Source: Pseudomonas brassicae (GTDB taxonomy: Bacteria > Pseudomonadota > Gammaproteobacteria > Pseudomonadales > Pseudomonadaceae). From it: 40,993 bases of DNA. How positions within the stretch are numbered: the stretch's first letter is position 1; the number at the start of each line of letters is the position of its first letter. The stretch is from NCBI RefSeq assembly GCF_010671725.1, contig NZ_JAAHBU010000040.1, positions 1 through 40,993 on the forward strand, written 5' to 3'. The position numbers and the translations under genes were made by a program. Below are positions 26,979-35,643 of this stretch, piece by piece. The notes below the pieces were generated by a model that worked only from the letters and a program-made list of their open reading frames with translations, ran no database searches and had not been told where the DNA came from.

Positions 26979-26995
26979 GGCGCTTCCTTAACTAT
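26967..26995 (+). promoter_or_regulatory. Predicted bio operon promoter
   Basis: TTGACA at 26967-26972 is a consensus -35. About 16-17 bp downstream lies TAACTAT (26989-26995) as a weak -10. Transcription would start near 27003, leaving a leader of about 65 bases before bioB. The -35 lies within the right half of the BirA-like operator, so a bound repressor would block RNA polymerase. Confidence 0.55.
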
Positions 26996-27068
26996 GCGAG
27001 CTATCCGTGATGCGCTCGGCGGGCTTTCCTGTCCCGGCGCCAGTACAAGCCTAAACAAGGAAACACCC

Positions 27069-28127
27069 ATGAGCGCCAGCACAACTGCAACGCTTCGTCA
27101 CGACTGGTCCCTGGCCGAAGTCAAAGCACTCTTCCAGCAACCCTTCAACGACCTGCTGTTCCAGGCGCAGACCGTGCACCGCGCGCATTTCGATGCCAAC
27201 CGCGTGCAGGTCTCGACCCTGCTGTCGATCAAGACCGGCGCCTGCCCGGAAGATTGCAAATATTGTCCGCAGTCCGGCCACTACAACACCGGGCTGGAAA
27301 AACAGAAGCTGATGGAAGTGCAGAAGGTGCTGCAAGAGGCCGCCCGCGCCAAGGCCATCGGCTCCACGCGCTTCTGCATGGGCGCGGCGTGGAAGCACCC
27401 TTCGGCCAAGGACATGCCCTACGTGCTGCAGATGGTCAAAGGGGTCAAGGCCATGGGCCTGGAAACCTGCATGACCCTGGGCAAGCTCGACCAGGAGCAG
27501 ACCGAAGCGCTGGCGCACGCCGGGCTGGACTACTACAACCACAACCTCGACACCTCGCCGGAGTTCTACGGCAGCATCATCACCACCCGCACCTACAGCG
27601 AGCGTCTACAGACGCTGGCCTATGTGCGTGACGCCGGGATGAAGATCTGCTCGGGCGGCATCCTGGGCATGGGCGAGTCGCTGGACGACCGCGCCGGCCT
27701 GCTGATCCAACTGGCCAACCTGCCGGAACACCCGGAGTCGGTGCCGATCAACATGCTGGTCAAGGTGGCCGGTACGCCGCTGGAAAACGCCGAGGAAGTC
27801 GACCCGTTCGACTTTATCCGCATGCTCGCGGTGGCACGCATCCTGATGCCGCAATCGCACGTGCGCCTGTCGGCCGGCCGTGAGGCGATGAACGAGCAGA
27901 TGCAGGCGCTGGCGTTCTTCGCCGGGGCCAACTCGATCTTCTACGGCGAAAAACTGCTGACCACGGCCAACCCGCAGGCCGACAAGGACATGCAATTGTT
28001 CGCCCGCCTCGGCATTCAGCCCGAAGCGCGTGAAGAGCACGCTGACGAAGTGCATCAGGCCGCCATCGAGCAGGCGCTGGTGGAGCAGAAGAGCAGCGAG
28101 CTGTTCTACGACGCCGCATCGGCCTGA
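27069..28127 (+). CDS. bioB: Biotin synthase
   Basis: BioB inserts sulfur into dethiobiotin, the last step of biotin synthesis, in the cytoplasm. The 352-residue radical-SAM enzyme shows the CxxxCxxC cluster motif as Cys59, Cys63 and Cys66 ([16 protein letters not shown]). [30 protein letters not shown] and [12 protein letters not shown] follow; these carry the Cys and Asn residues around the second FeS cluster. The C-terminal [16 protein letters not shown] holds further family positions. I chose the ATG at 27069 with AAGGAAA upstream; the frame is open further upstream but only through the leader. It is first in bioBFHCD. Confidence 0.97.
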   Translation: MSASTTATLRHDWSLAEVKALFQQPFNDLLFQAQTVHRAHFDANRVQVSTLLSIKTGACPEDCKYCPQSGHYNTGLEKQKLMEVQKVLQEAARAKAIGSTRFCMGAAWKHPSAKDMPYVLQMVKGVKAMGLETCMTLGKLDQEQTEALAHAGLDYYNHNLDTSPEFYGSIITTRTYSERLQTLAYVRDAGMKICSGGILGMGESLDDRAGLLIQLANLPEHPESVPINMLVKVAGTPLENAEEVDPFDFIRMLAVARILMPQSHVRLSAGREAMNEQMQALAFFAGANSIFYGEKLLTTANPQADKDMQLFARLGIQPEAREEHADEVHQAAIEQALVEQKSSELFYDAASA

Positions 28128-28134
28128 GGTCGTC

Positions 28135-29307
28135 ATGAGCTTTGATCTGAACGCGCGCCTGGCGCAACGGCGTGCTGCGGCGCTGTATCGCCAGCGCCCC
28201 CTGCTGCAAAGCCCGCAAGGCCCCGAGGTGGTGGTCGATGGCCAGCCACTGCTGGCGTTCTGCAGCAATGATTACCTGGGCCTGGCCAACCACCCCGAGG
28301 TGATCGGCGCCTGGCGCGCTGGCGCCGAGCGCTGGGGTGTCGGCGGTGGTGCGTCGCACCTGGTGGTCGGCCACAGCACCCCGCACCATGAGCTGGAGCT
28401 GGCCCTGGCCGAGTTCACCGGGCGGCCGCGGGCACTGCTGTTCAGCACTGGCTACATGGCCAACCTGGGCGCCTTGACTGCGCTGGTGGGGCAGGGCGAC
28501 AGCGTGCTGCAGGACCGTCTCAACCACGCCTCGCTGCTGGATGGCGGCCTGCTCAGCGGGGCGCGCTTCAACCGTTACCTGCACAACGATGTCGACAGCC
28601 TGGGCAAGCGCCTGGACAAGGCCAGCGGCAATGTGCTGGTGGTGACCGACGGGGTGTTCAGCATGGACGGCGACATTGCCGACCTGCCGGCACTGGCCGC
28701 GCAGGCCCAGCGCAAGGGCGCCTGGCTGATGGTCGACGATGCCCACGGCTTCGGCACGCTGGGCAGGCACGGCGGCGGTGTGGTCGAGCACTTCGGCCTG
28801 GGCCTGGAGCAGGTACCGGTACTGGTCGGCACACTGGGCAAGGCGTTTGGTACGGCCGGTGCGTTCGTGGCCGGCAGCGACGAGTTGATCGAAAGCCTGA
28901 TCCAGTTCTCCCGCCCCTACATCTATACCACCAGCCAGCCACCGGCCTTGGCCTGCGCCACGCTCAAGAGCCTGCAACTGCTGCGCGATGAGCACTGGCG
29001 GCGTGAGCACCTGCAGGCGTTGATTGGCCAATTCCGTCAGGGCGCCGAGCAACTGGGGCTGCAACTGATGGACAGCGCCACGCCGATCCAGCCGATCGTG
29101 ATCGGCGATGCGGGGCGTGCGCTGCGCTTGTCCGAGCTGTTGCGCGAGCGCGGCCTGATGGTCACTGCGATTCGTCCGCCGACCGTACCTGCCGGCAGTG
29201 CGCGCCTGCGTGTCACGCTGACCGCGGCGCACACTGCGGCGCAGGTGCAGCTATTGTTGAATGCATTGGCCGAGTGCTATCCGCTGCTGGAGCCTGCTGA
29301 TGCGTGA
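28135..29307 (+). CDS. bioF: 8-amino-7-oxononanoate synthase
   Basis: BioF condenses pimeloyl-ACP/CoA with L-alanine, releasing CO2, to give 8-amino-7-oxononanoate (KAPA). It is a PLP enzyme of the alpha-oxoamine synthase family, 390 residues. [28 protein letters not shown] and [13 protein letters not shown] (PLP-contact Asp near 201) are visible, as is the Schiff-base Lys236 in [12 protein letters not shown]. Start ATG at 28135 has GAGG 5 nt upstream, 7 bases after the bioB stop. Its 3' end overlaps bioH by 8 nt, indicating coupled translation. Confidence 0.97.
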   Translation: MSFDLNARLAQRRAAALYRQRPLLQSPQGPEVVVDGQPLLAFCSNDYLGLANHPEVIGAWRAGAERWGVGGGASHLVVGHSTPHHELELALAEFTGRPRALLFSTGYMANLGALTALVGQGDSVLQDRLNHASLLDGGLLSGARFNRYLHNDVDSLGKRLDKASGNVLVVTDGVFSMDGDIADLPALAAQAQRKGAWLMVDDAHGFGTLGRHGGGVVEHFGLGLEQVPVLVGTLGKAFGTAGAFVAGSDELIESLIQFSRPYIYTTSQPPALACATLKSLQLLRDEHWRREHLQALIGQFRQGAEQLGLQLMDSATPIQPIVIGDAGRALRLSELLRERGLMVTAIRPPTVPAGSARLRVTLTAAHTAAQVQLLLNALAECYPLLEPADA

Positions 29308-30031
29308 TCGATTGATACTGTTGCCCGGCTGGGGCATGGGCCGCGCTGCGCTGGAGCCACTGGCCGCCAGCCTGCGGGCGCAGGACAGTGCCTTGCATGT
29401 CGAACTGGTCGACCTGCCGCAACTGGCCGCCAGCGATGTGCATGTGTGGCTCGACTACCTGGACCGGCACTTGCCTACCGACACCTGGCTGGGTGGCTGG
29501 TCGCTGGGCGGGATGCTGGCCGCCGAACTGGCGGAACGGCGCGGCGACCACTGCTGCGGGCTGGTGACGCTGGCCAGCAACGTCAGCTTCGTGGCCCGTG
29601 CGCACTGGCCCCACGGCATGCTGGCCGACACCTTCGCCACCTTTGTGGATGGCTGTCGCAACCATCCCCAGGTGACGCTCAAGCGCTTCAAGTCGCTGTG
29701 CAGCCAGGGTGCGCAGGAGACGCGCAGCCTGATCCGCCTGCTCGATATCGGGGTGCCGGCACTTGATCCGCTGTACCTGACCACGGCGCTTGAAGTGCTG
29801 GGCCAGCTCGACACCCGTGCGGCGCTGCAAAACTACGACGGCCCGCAACTGCACCTGTTCGCCGGTCGCGATGCGCTGGTGCCGGTCGAGGCGGCCAAGG
29901 CACTCAACGAGCTGTTGCCGGATGTGGAAGTAGGCCTGGTGGAGGATGCCGCGCACGCCTTCCTGCTGGAGTACCCGCAGGAACTGGCCGGCGCGATCAA
30001 GACCTTCCTGCACGAGAGTGGCGATGACTGA
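29300..30031 (+). CDS. bioH: Pimeloyl-ACP methyl ester carboxylesterase
   Basis: BioH removes the methyl group from pimeloyl-ACP methyl ester, ending the BioC-disguised rounds of fatty-acid elongation. The 243-residue alpha/beta hydrolase has its nucleophile Ser68 in GGWSLGGM, an acidic residue in AGRDALVP (about 195) and the catalytic His in [10 protein letters not shown] (about 223). It starts at ATG 29300 (GGAG upstream), overlapping bioF by 8 nt, and overlaps bioC by 8 nt at its end. No signal peptide. Confidence 0.95.
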   Translation: MRDRLILLPGWGMGRAALEPLAASLRAQDSALHVELVDLPQLAASDVHVWLDYLDRHLPTDTWLGGWSLGGMLAAELAERRGDHCCGLVTLASNVSFVARAHWPHGMLADTFATFVDGCRNHPQVTLKRFKSLCSQGAQETRSLIRLLDIGVPALDPLYLTTALEVLGQLDTRAALQNYDGPQLHLFAGRDALVPVEAAKALNELLPDVEVGLVEDAAHAFLLEYPQELAGAIKTFLHESGDD

Positions 30032-30848
30032 TCTTACCCAGCCGAACCTGCCTGGCGGCTTGCCCGACAAGCGCCAGGTGGCGGCATCGTTTTCCCGCGC
30101 GGCGCCCAGCTACGACAGCGTCGCGGAGTTGCAGCGCGCAGTCGGCGCGCAGCTGCTGGCGCAAGTACCACAGGCCTTGCAGCCCCGCTGCTGGGTCGAC
30201 CTGGGCAGCGGCACCGGGCATTTCAGCCGCCAGTTGCGCCAGCGCTATCCACAGGGCCTCGGGGTGGCGGTGGACATCGCTGAAGGCATGCTGCAGCACG
30301 CCCGGGCTCAGGGCGGCGCGCACTACCATGTGGCCGGTGATGCCGAGCGCCTGCCGTTGCGTGACGCCAGCGCCGGGCTGATCTTCTCCAGCCTGGCGGT
30401 ACAGTGGTGCGCCGACTTCGCCGCGGTGCTGAGCGAAGCACGGCGGGTGTTGCAGCCTGGCGGGGTGCTGGCATTCGCCAGCCTGTGCGTGGGTACCCTG
30501 GCCGAACTGCGTGACAGCTGGCAGGCGGTGGACGGCAGGGTGCACGTCAATCGCTTTCGCCACCTGGACGAGTACCAGCGCCTGTGCAGCGCCAGCGGCC
30601 TGCAGGTACTCGGGCTGCAGGTGCGGCCGCATGTGCTGCATTACCCCGATGTGCGCAGCCTTACCCATGAGCTCAAAGCCCTCGGTGCGCACAACCTCAA
30701 CCCCGGGCGGCCTGCGGGGCTGACCGGCCGGGCACGCCTGGAGGGCATGCTGCAGGCCTACGAGCGCCTGCGCCAGCCGCAGGGACTGCCGGCGACCTAT
30801 CAGGTAGTCTACGCGCTACTGCACAAGCCGCTGGCACCGGGGGACTGA
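30024..30848 (+). CDS. bioC: Malonyl-ACP O-methyltransferase
   Basis: BioC methylates the free carboxyl of malonyl-ACP with S-adenosylmethionine so that it can be elongated to pimeloyl-ACP methyl ester. The 274-residue product has the class I methyltransferase motif [14 protein letters not shown] (about 55-68). [13 protein letters not shown] (motif II), [12 protein letters not shown] and [11 protein letters not shown] follow, the last being a BioC signature. The N-terminal [20 protein letters not shown] is also typical. ATG at 30024, 8-nt overlap with bioH; bioD begins immediately after the stop. Confidence 0.95.
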   Translation: MTDLTQPNLPGGLPDKRQVAASFSRAAPSYDSVAELQRAVGAQLLAQVPQALQPRCWVDLGSGTGHFSRQLRQRYPQGLGVAVDIAEGMLQHARAQGGAHYHVAGDAERLPLRDASAGLIFSSLAVQWCADFAAVLSEARRVLQPGGVLAFASLCVGTLAELRDSWQAVDGRVHVNRFRHLDEYQRLCSASGLQVLGLQVRPHVLHYPDVRSLTHELKALGAHNLNPGRPAGLTGRARLEGMLQAYERLRQPQGLPATYQVVYALLHKPLAPGD

Positions 30849-31529
30849 ATGAACGCTGCCTACTTCATTGCCGGCACCGATACCGATGTGGGCAAGACCA
30901 CCATCGCGGCAGGCCTGTTGCATGCCGCTCGCCTGGCCGGCCTGAGCACCCTGGGCGCCAAGCCGGTGGCCTCCGGCTGCGAGGTCACGCCCAAGGGGCT
31001 GCGCAACGCCGATGCGCTGGCGCTGATGGCGCACAGCAGCGTCGCGTTGCCTTATGCGCAGGTCAACCCATTCGCCTTCGAGCCGGCTATCGCGCCGCAC
31101 CTGGCGGCCCGCGAGGCGGGTGTGGCGCTGAGCGTGCAGGCGCTGCTGGCGCCGATGCGCGAGGTACTGGCGCAGGGCGCGGATTTCACCCTGATCGAAG
31201 GCGCCGGGGGCTGGCGCGTGCCATTGTCCGACCAGGCCAACCTGTCCGATCTGGCGATCGCGTTGCAGTTGCCGGTGATCCTGGTGGTCGGCGTGCGCCT
31301 GGGCTGCATCAATCATGCGCTGCTAAGTGCCGAGGCCATCGCCCGCGATGGCCTGCAACTGGCCGGGTGGGTCGCCAATATCATCGAACCACGCACCTCG
31401 CGCCTGGAAGAAAACCTTGCCACCCTGGCCGAGCGCCTGCCGGCGCCTTGCCTTGGGCGAGTGCCCAAACTCAAGGGGGCCAGCGCCGAGGCGGTGGCCG
31501 GGCATTTGCAACTGGACCTGCTCGACTAG
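30849..31529 (+). CDS. bioD: Dethiobiotin synthetase
   Basis: BioD closes the ureido ring of dethiobiotin from 7,8-diaminononanoate, CO2 and ATP. The 226-residue P-loop enzyme shows FIAGTDTDVGKTTIAAGLLH at the N-terminus, KPVASGCE near 37-44, LIEGAGGWRVPLSD (about 115-128) and the C-terminal GRVPKLKG. The ATG follows the bioC TGA without a gap, with GGGGGA upstream. It is the last bio gene here. bioA, which makes its substrate, is not in the operon, and the aminotransferase at 39467 does not look like BioA. Confidence 0.96.
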   Translation: MNAAYFIAGTDTDVGKTTIAAGLLHAARLAGLSTLGAKPVASGCEVTPKGLRNADALALMAHSSVALPYAQVNPFAFEPAIAPHLAAREAGVALSVQALLAPMREVLAQGADFTLIEGAGGWRVPLSDQANLSDLAIALQLPVILVVGVRLGCINHALLSAEAIARDGLQLAGWVANIIEPRTSRLEENLATLAERLPAPCLGRVPKLKGASAEAVAGHLQLDLLD

Positions 31530-31648
31530 GCTGAATCTATCGGCGGGCACTGTGCCATTAGTGTTTTTGACGGGCCTTTTGCCCGGCGGTCTGCTTCAAT
31601 AGGCGCATTGTTTGTGACACGTGGCGCCTGCCACCTGGAGAAAATGAC

Positions 31649-31945
31649 ATGGAAATCTCGGGCAACTCCGCATTCTATGCCGGCCTGAGCTCGATTCAGA
31701 CCGGTCAGAACCGTGTCGATCAAGCCGCCAACCAGATCGCCACCACCACGGTCGAGCGCTCCGCCACCAGCCAGTCCAGCGACTACCAGGCCGAGCGCCT
31801 GCGTTCGGTAGACCGCAGCCAGCAGATGGACCTGGCCACCAGCACCGTCGAACTGGCGCTGGGCAAGCATCAGGTCGAATTGGGTGTCAAAGTGGCCAAA
31901 GCGTCCGACGAAATGCTCGGCACCCTGATCGATACCTTCGCCTGA
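31649..31945 (+). CDS. Small flagellar-rod-like protein of unknown function
   Basis: 98 residues. The N-terminal part (SAFYAGLSSIQTGQNRVDQA, then ANQIATTTVERSA) resembles the N-terminal helix of flagellar rod/hook proteins. The C-terminal part (LATSTVELALGKHQVELGVK, then VAKASDEMLGTLIDTFA) resembles their C-terminal helix (Flg_bbr_C). The large central domain of FlgC/FlgE is missing, so this is a helical hairpin of axial-protein type. No signal peptide. ATG at 31649 has GGAG 8 nt upstream. It sits alone between bioD and an acyl-CoA dehydrogenase gene; I recall a small hypothetical gene at the same place in P. aeruginosa. Role unknown. Confidence 0.8.
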   Translation: MEISGNSAFYAGLSSIQTGQNRVDQAANQIATTTVERSATSQSSDYQAERLRSVDRSQQMDLATSTVELALGKHQVELGVKVAKASDEMLGTLIDTFA

Positions 31946-31997
31946 GCCGTCCCGGCTCCTTCACGGCAAGACGTTTAACATCCTTCGGTTTTCATGC

Positions 31998-32017
31998 CCC
32001 GGCCCTTGCAGGCCGGG
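31998..32017 (+). terminator. Possible weak terminator hairpin
   Basis: CCCGGCC-CTTGCA-GGCCGGG is a perfect 7-bp stem with a 6-nt loop, about 50 bases after the small rod-like gene. It is followed by CGTTTG rather than a T-run, so it may stop transcription only partly. Confidence 0.45.
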
Positions 32018-32113
32018 CGTTTGCCTGCACCTGGCGTTTGTGCGTGGAGAGGCCGGAGCGCAGCCCGGCATGGCAGATTTGCCCTCTGCCGGGTGCTTGA
32101 CAACGTTTCGGCG

Positions 32114-32140
32114 TAAACGTATGTTTCAAACAACTGTTTG
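32114..32140 (+). promoter_or_regulatory. Two tandem PsrA-like boxes
   Basis: CAAAC-AACT-GTTTG (32127-32140) is a perfect match to the PsrA consensus [C/G]AAAC-N2-4-GTTT[G/C]. Immediately upstream, and sharing one base, TAAAC-GTAT-GTTTC (32114-32127) matches except for its first base. They lie 75 bp before the acyl-CoA dehydrogenase start. PsrA is a TetR-type fatty-acid-responsive repressor of beta-oxidation genes in pseudomonads. Binding is inferred from sequence. Confidence 0.65.
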
Positions 32141-32214
32141 ACCGAAAGCCGCCTAGAGCTGGTCGGTATGTCGCGGTCTCCCTATCAAGGATTCATCAGC
32201 AGAGGTTCATCGCT

Positions 32215-34020
32215 ATGCCTGATTACAAAGCCCCCTTGCGTGATATTCGTTTCGTTCGCGATGAACTGCTCGGCTACGAAGCGCACTATCAGAGCCTGCC
32301 GGCCTGCGCTGATGCTACCCCCGACATGGTCGACGCGATCCTTGAAGAAGGCGCCAAGTTTTGTGAACAGGTACTGGCCCCGCTGAACCGTGTGGGCGAC
32401 CTGGAAGGCTGCACCTGGAGCGAGTCGGGCGTGAAGACCCCGACCGGCTTCAAGCAAGCCTACAAGCAGTTCGTCGAAGGTGGCTGGCCGAGCCTGGCCC
32501 ATGACATCGAGCATGGCGGCCAGGGCCTGCCGGAGTCGCTGGGCCTGGCGGTGAGCGAAATGGTCGGCGAGTCGAACTGGTCGTGGGGCATGTACCCGGG
32601 CCTGTCGCATGGTGCGATGAACACTATCTCCGAGCACGGCACCCCCGAGCAGCAGGAGGCGTACCTGACCAAGCTGGTGTCGGGCGAGTGGACCGGCACC
32701 ATGTGCCTGACCGAACCGCACTGCGGCACCGACCTGGGCATGCTGCGCACCAAGGCCGAGCCACAGGCTGACGGCTCCTACACCGTGACCGGCACCAAGA
32801 TCTTCATCTCTGCCGGCGAACACGACATGGCCGACAATATCGTGCACATCGTGCTGGCGCGCCTGCCCGATGCACCGGCCGGCACCAAAGGCATCTCGCT
32901 GTTCATCGTGCCCAAGTTCATGCCAACCGCCGACGGCGGTGTGGGCGAGCGCAACGCAGTCACCTGCGGTTCGATCGAACACAAGATGGGTATCCACGGC
33001 AACGCCACCTGCGTGATGAACTTCGACGCCGCCACCGGCTACCTGATCGGCCCGGCCAACAAAGGCCTGAACTGCATGTTCACCTTCATGAACACTGCTC
33101 GCCTGGGCACTGCGCTGCAAGGCCTGGCCCACGCCGAAGTGGCGTTCCAGGGTGGCCTGAAGTATGCCCGTGACCGCCTGCAGATGCGTTCGTTGACCGG
33201 CCCCAAGGCGCCCGACAAGGCGGCCGACCCGATCATCGTGCACCCGGATGTGCGCCGCATGCTGCTGACCATGAAAGCGTTCGCCGAGGGCAACCGCGCA
33301 ATGGTCTACTTCACCGCCAAGCAGGTCGACATCGTCAAGTACAGCCAGGATGAAGACGAGAAGAAGAAGGCCGACGCACTGCTGGCCTTCATGACCCCGA
33401 TCGCCAAGGCGTTCATGACCGAAGTCGGTTTCGAGTCGGCCAACCATGGCGTGCAGATCTACGGTGGCCACGGCTTCATCGCCGAGTGGGGCATGGAGCA
33501 GAACGTTCGCGACAGCCGCATCTCGATGCTGTACGAAGGCACCACCGGTATCCAGGCACTCGACCTGCTGGGCCGCAAGGTGCTGATGACCCAGGGCGAA
33601 GCGCTCAAGGGCTTCACCAAGATCGTGCACAAGTTCTGCCAGAACAACGAAGGCAACAGCGCCATCAGCGAGTTCGTCGCGCCGCTGGCCAAGCTGAACA
33701 AGGAATGGGGCGAGTTGACCATGAAGGTCGGCATGGCCGCGATGAAAGACCGTGAAGAGGTGGGCGCCGCGTCGGTGGACTACCTGATGTATTCCGGTTA
33801 CGCGTGCCTGGCCTACTTCTGGGCCGACATGGCGCGCCTGGCTGCCGAAAAACTGGCGGCCGGCACCACTGAAGAAGCGTTCTATACCGCCAAGCTGCAG
33901 ACGGCGCGCTTCTACTTCCAGCGCATCCTGCCGCGTACCCGTACCCATGTCGAAACCATGCTGTCGGGTGCGAGCAACCTGATGGACATGAACGAAGAGC
34001 ACTTCGGTCTCTCGTACTGA
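32215..34020 (+). CDS. Acyl-CoA dehydrogenase (FadE-type, large form)
   Basis: A 601-residue FAD-dependent acyl-CoA dehydrogenase for the first step of beta-oxidation. N-terminal [19 protein letters not shown] is characteristic of this large subgroup. The middle domain has [16 protein letters not shown] and [14 protein letters not shown] (about 160-200). GLARDRLQ-type helices are followed by [20 protein letters not shown] (about 413-432) and the catalytic-Glu segment [18 protein letters not shown] (about 438-455). ATG at 32215 with AGAGG upstream. Database names may call this subgroup DmdC (methylmercaptopropionyl-CoA dehydrogenase), but the upstream PsrA-like boxes favour fatty acids. A second paralogue lies at 35644. 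Confidence 0.94.
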   Translation: MPDYKAPLRDIRFVRDELLGYEAHYQSLPACADATPDMVDAILEEGAKFCEQVLAPLNRVGDLEGCTWSESGVKTPTGFKQAYKQFVEGGWPSLAHDIEHGGQGLPESLGLAVSEMVGESNWSWGMYPGLSHGAMNTISEHGTPEQQEAYLTKLVSGEWTGTMCLTEPHCGTDLGMLRTKAEPQADGSYTVTGTKIFISAGEHDMADNIVHIVLARLPDAPAGTKGISLFIVPKFMPTADGGVGERNAVTCGSIEHKMGIHGNATCVMNFDAATGYLIGPANKGLNCMFTFMNTARLGTALQGLAHAEVAFQGGLKYARDRLQMRSLTGPKAPDKAADPIIVHPDVRRMLLTMKAFAEGNRAMVYFTAKQVDIVKYSQDEDEKKKADALLAFMTPIAKAFMTEVGFESANHGVQIYGGHGFIAEWGMEQNVRDSRISMLYEGTTGIQALDLLGRKVLMTQGEALKGFTKIVHKFCQNNEGNSAISEFVAPLAKLNKEWGELTMKVGMAAMKDREEVGAASVDYLMYSGYACLAYFWADMARLAAEKLAAGTTEEAFYTAKLQTARFYFQRILPRTRTHVETMLSGASNLMDMNEEHFGLSY

Positions 34021-34041
34021 GTCATCGCTTGAAACAAAAAT

Positions 34042-34069
34042 GCCCGCCCTGACCGGCGGGCTTTTTTTT
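34042..34069 (+). terminator. Rho-independent terminator
   Basis: GCCCGCC-CTGACC-GGCGGGC (7-bp perfect stem) is followed by eight T residues, 22 bases after the acyl-CoA dehydrogenase stop. A strong terminator that separates it from the GGDEF gene. Confidence 0.93.
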
Positions 34070-34218
34070 GCCTGCAAACACTCTCGACACACTTTGATCC
34101 TAAGCCCCGCCTCACCGCTGCCGTTACAACGGCTGCCGGCATATTCATCTATTCATGTGCGCTGCCGACACATTAAAGGCACAATGCCATTACTTGATCT
34201 GCCGGGTCGGAGATTCCC

Positions 34219-35502
34219 TTGTTTCGTTTATCCGCTGTACGCCTGAGCCATTTTCTACCGTCGCTGTTCTTGCTGGTGTCGGGGCTTGCGGCCGCTTATG
34301 TCAGAGACCTCAGTGTCTTCTTCACATCGCTGTTCAACGTGTTGCCCACCCTGGTGCTGCTGCTTGGTGGCGCCTACTGCGCGGTGTATCGCCGCCAGCG
34401 TGAGCTGTTTCTGATGGTCACGGTGTACATCGCCTACTACCTGCTCGATACCCAGACCGATTTCTACCGTGACAACGGCGTGGTGCGCGAAGACGCGGCC
34501 GTGGTGTTCCACCTGGTGTGCCTGCTGCTGCCTATCCTGTTTGGCCTGTTCGGTGCCTGGCAGGAGCGCACCCACCTGTTCCAGGACATGGTGGCGCGCT
34601 TTGCCGTGTTGCTGGCGGTGGGCAGCGTGGCCCTGGGCCTGGAGCAGAGCTACCCGCAGGCGCTGCTCGGCTGGCTGGCGGAGATTCGCTGGCCGTCGCT
34701 GCATGGCCAATGGATGAGCCTGATCCAGCTGGCGTATCCGGTATTCATCTGCGCCTTCGTGCTGCTGGTGGTGCAGTATCTGCGTGAGCCGCGGCCGTTG
34801 CATGCGGCCCAGGTGATCGGGCTGGTCGGGATCTTCTGGATGCTGCCCAAGACCTTCATCCTGCCCTTCACCCTGAACATCATGTGCAGCCAGGTGATGC
34901 TGATGATTGCCGCTGCGGTGTCCCACGAGGCCTACCAGATGGCCTTTCGTGACGAGCTGACCGGCCTGCCGGGCCGACGCGCACTCAACGAGCGCATGCA
35001 GCGCCTGGGGCGCAACTATGTGCTGGCGATGACCGACGTCGACCACTTCAAGAAATTCAACGATACCCACGGCCACGATGTGGGCGACCAGGTGCTGCGC
35101 CTGGTGGCCAGCAAACTGTCCAAGGTCACCGGCGGCGGTCGCGCCTACCGCTACGGCGGTGAGGAGTTCGCGCTGGTGTTCGCGGCCAAGACCATCGAGG
35201 AGTGCCTGCCGCACCTGGAGGCGGTGCGTGAAGTGATCGCCAACTACAATATCCAGCTGCGCAACCAGGACAACCGCCCGCAGGACGACCAGCAAGGGCG
35301 CCAGCGTCGGGGGGCCGCAGGGGCCAGCAGCGTGTCGGTGACCATCAGCATCGGCGCCGCCGAGCGTCTGCCCGAGCACCGCAGCCCGGACGAAGTGCTC
35401 AAGTCTGCCGACCAGGCGCTGTACAGCGCCAAGGGCGCGGGGCGCAACTGCACCATGACGCATGGGCATCAGGCCAAGCGTGGGGCAGTACGCATGGCGT
35501 GA
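34219..35502 (+). CDS. Membrane-bound diguanylate cyclase (GGDEF)
   Basis: 427 residues. About seven hydrophobic helices (residues about 8-235) form an integral sensor domain with no family I can name. A GGDEF domain follows (about 243-410): FRDELTGLPGRRALNERM, MTDVDHFKKFNDTHGHDVGD with metal-binding Asp, and RYGGEEFAL at about 310-318. GGEEF is an active-type signature, so c-di-GMP synthesis is expected. The inhibitory RxxD site upstream of the motif is absent (TGGG at that place). Start is TTG at 34219 with GGAG 6 nt before it, giving MFRLSAVRLSHFLPSLF. A low-complexity linker (QDNRPQDDQQGRQRRG) interrupts the C-terminal part of the domain. Confidence 0.9.
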   Translation: MFRLSAVRLSHFLPSLFLLVSGLAAAYVRDLSVFFTSLFNVLPTLVLLLGGAYCAVYRRQRELFLMVTVYIAYYLLDTQTDFYRDNGVVREDAAVVFHLVCLLLPILFGLFGAWQERTHLFQDMVARFAVLLAVGSVALGLEQSYPQALLGWLAEIRWPSLHGQWMSLIQLAYPVFICAFVLLVVQYLREPRPLHAAQVIGLVGIFWMLPKTFILPFTLNIMCSQVMLMIAAAVSHEAYQMAFRDELTGLPGRRALNERMQRLGRNYVLAMTDVDHFKKFNDTHGHDVGDQVLRLVASKLSKVTGGGRAYRYGGEEFALVFAAKTIEECLPHLEAVREVIANYNIQLRNQDNRPQDDQQGRQRRGAAGASSVSVTISIGAAERLPEHRSPDEVLKSADQALYSAKGAGRNCTMTHGHQAKRGAVRMA

Positions 35503-35537
35503 CTGAAGTTGACTATGGCGTGACTGAAGTTGACTAT
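35496..35537 (+). repeat. Perfect 21-bp tandem duplication
   Basis: The unit from 35496 to 35516 (starting GGCGTGACTGAAG, ending TTGACTAT) is repeated exactly at 35517-35537. The GGDEF stop codon (35500-35502) lies in the first copy. The second copy runs into GACTATATAGTC (35532-35543), a perfect 12-bp palindrome. Each copy carries a TTGACT, a possible -35 for the downstream acyl-CoA dehydrogenase. Confidence 0.92.
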
Positions 35538-35643
35538 ATAGTCGCTAGATGACCCTATGTCTCGCAAAAGTTGTTCGGTTACACTGCTTGGCAACTGTGT
35601 AGCGGCCCTGCGAGGCCGCCCCGACTCAAGGTGAGAGGTTGCC

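Noticed and set aside
31567..31585. Terminator after bioD (CGGGC-CTTTT-GCCCG)
   Set aside because: The stem has only 5 bp and no T-run follows.
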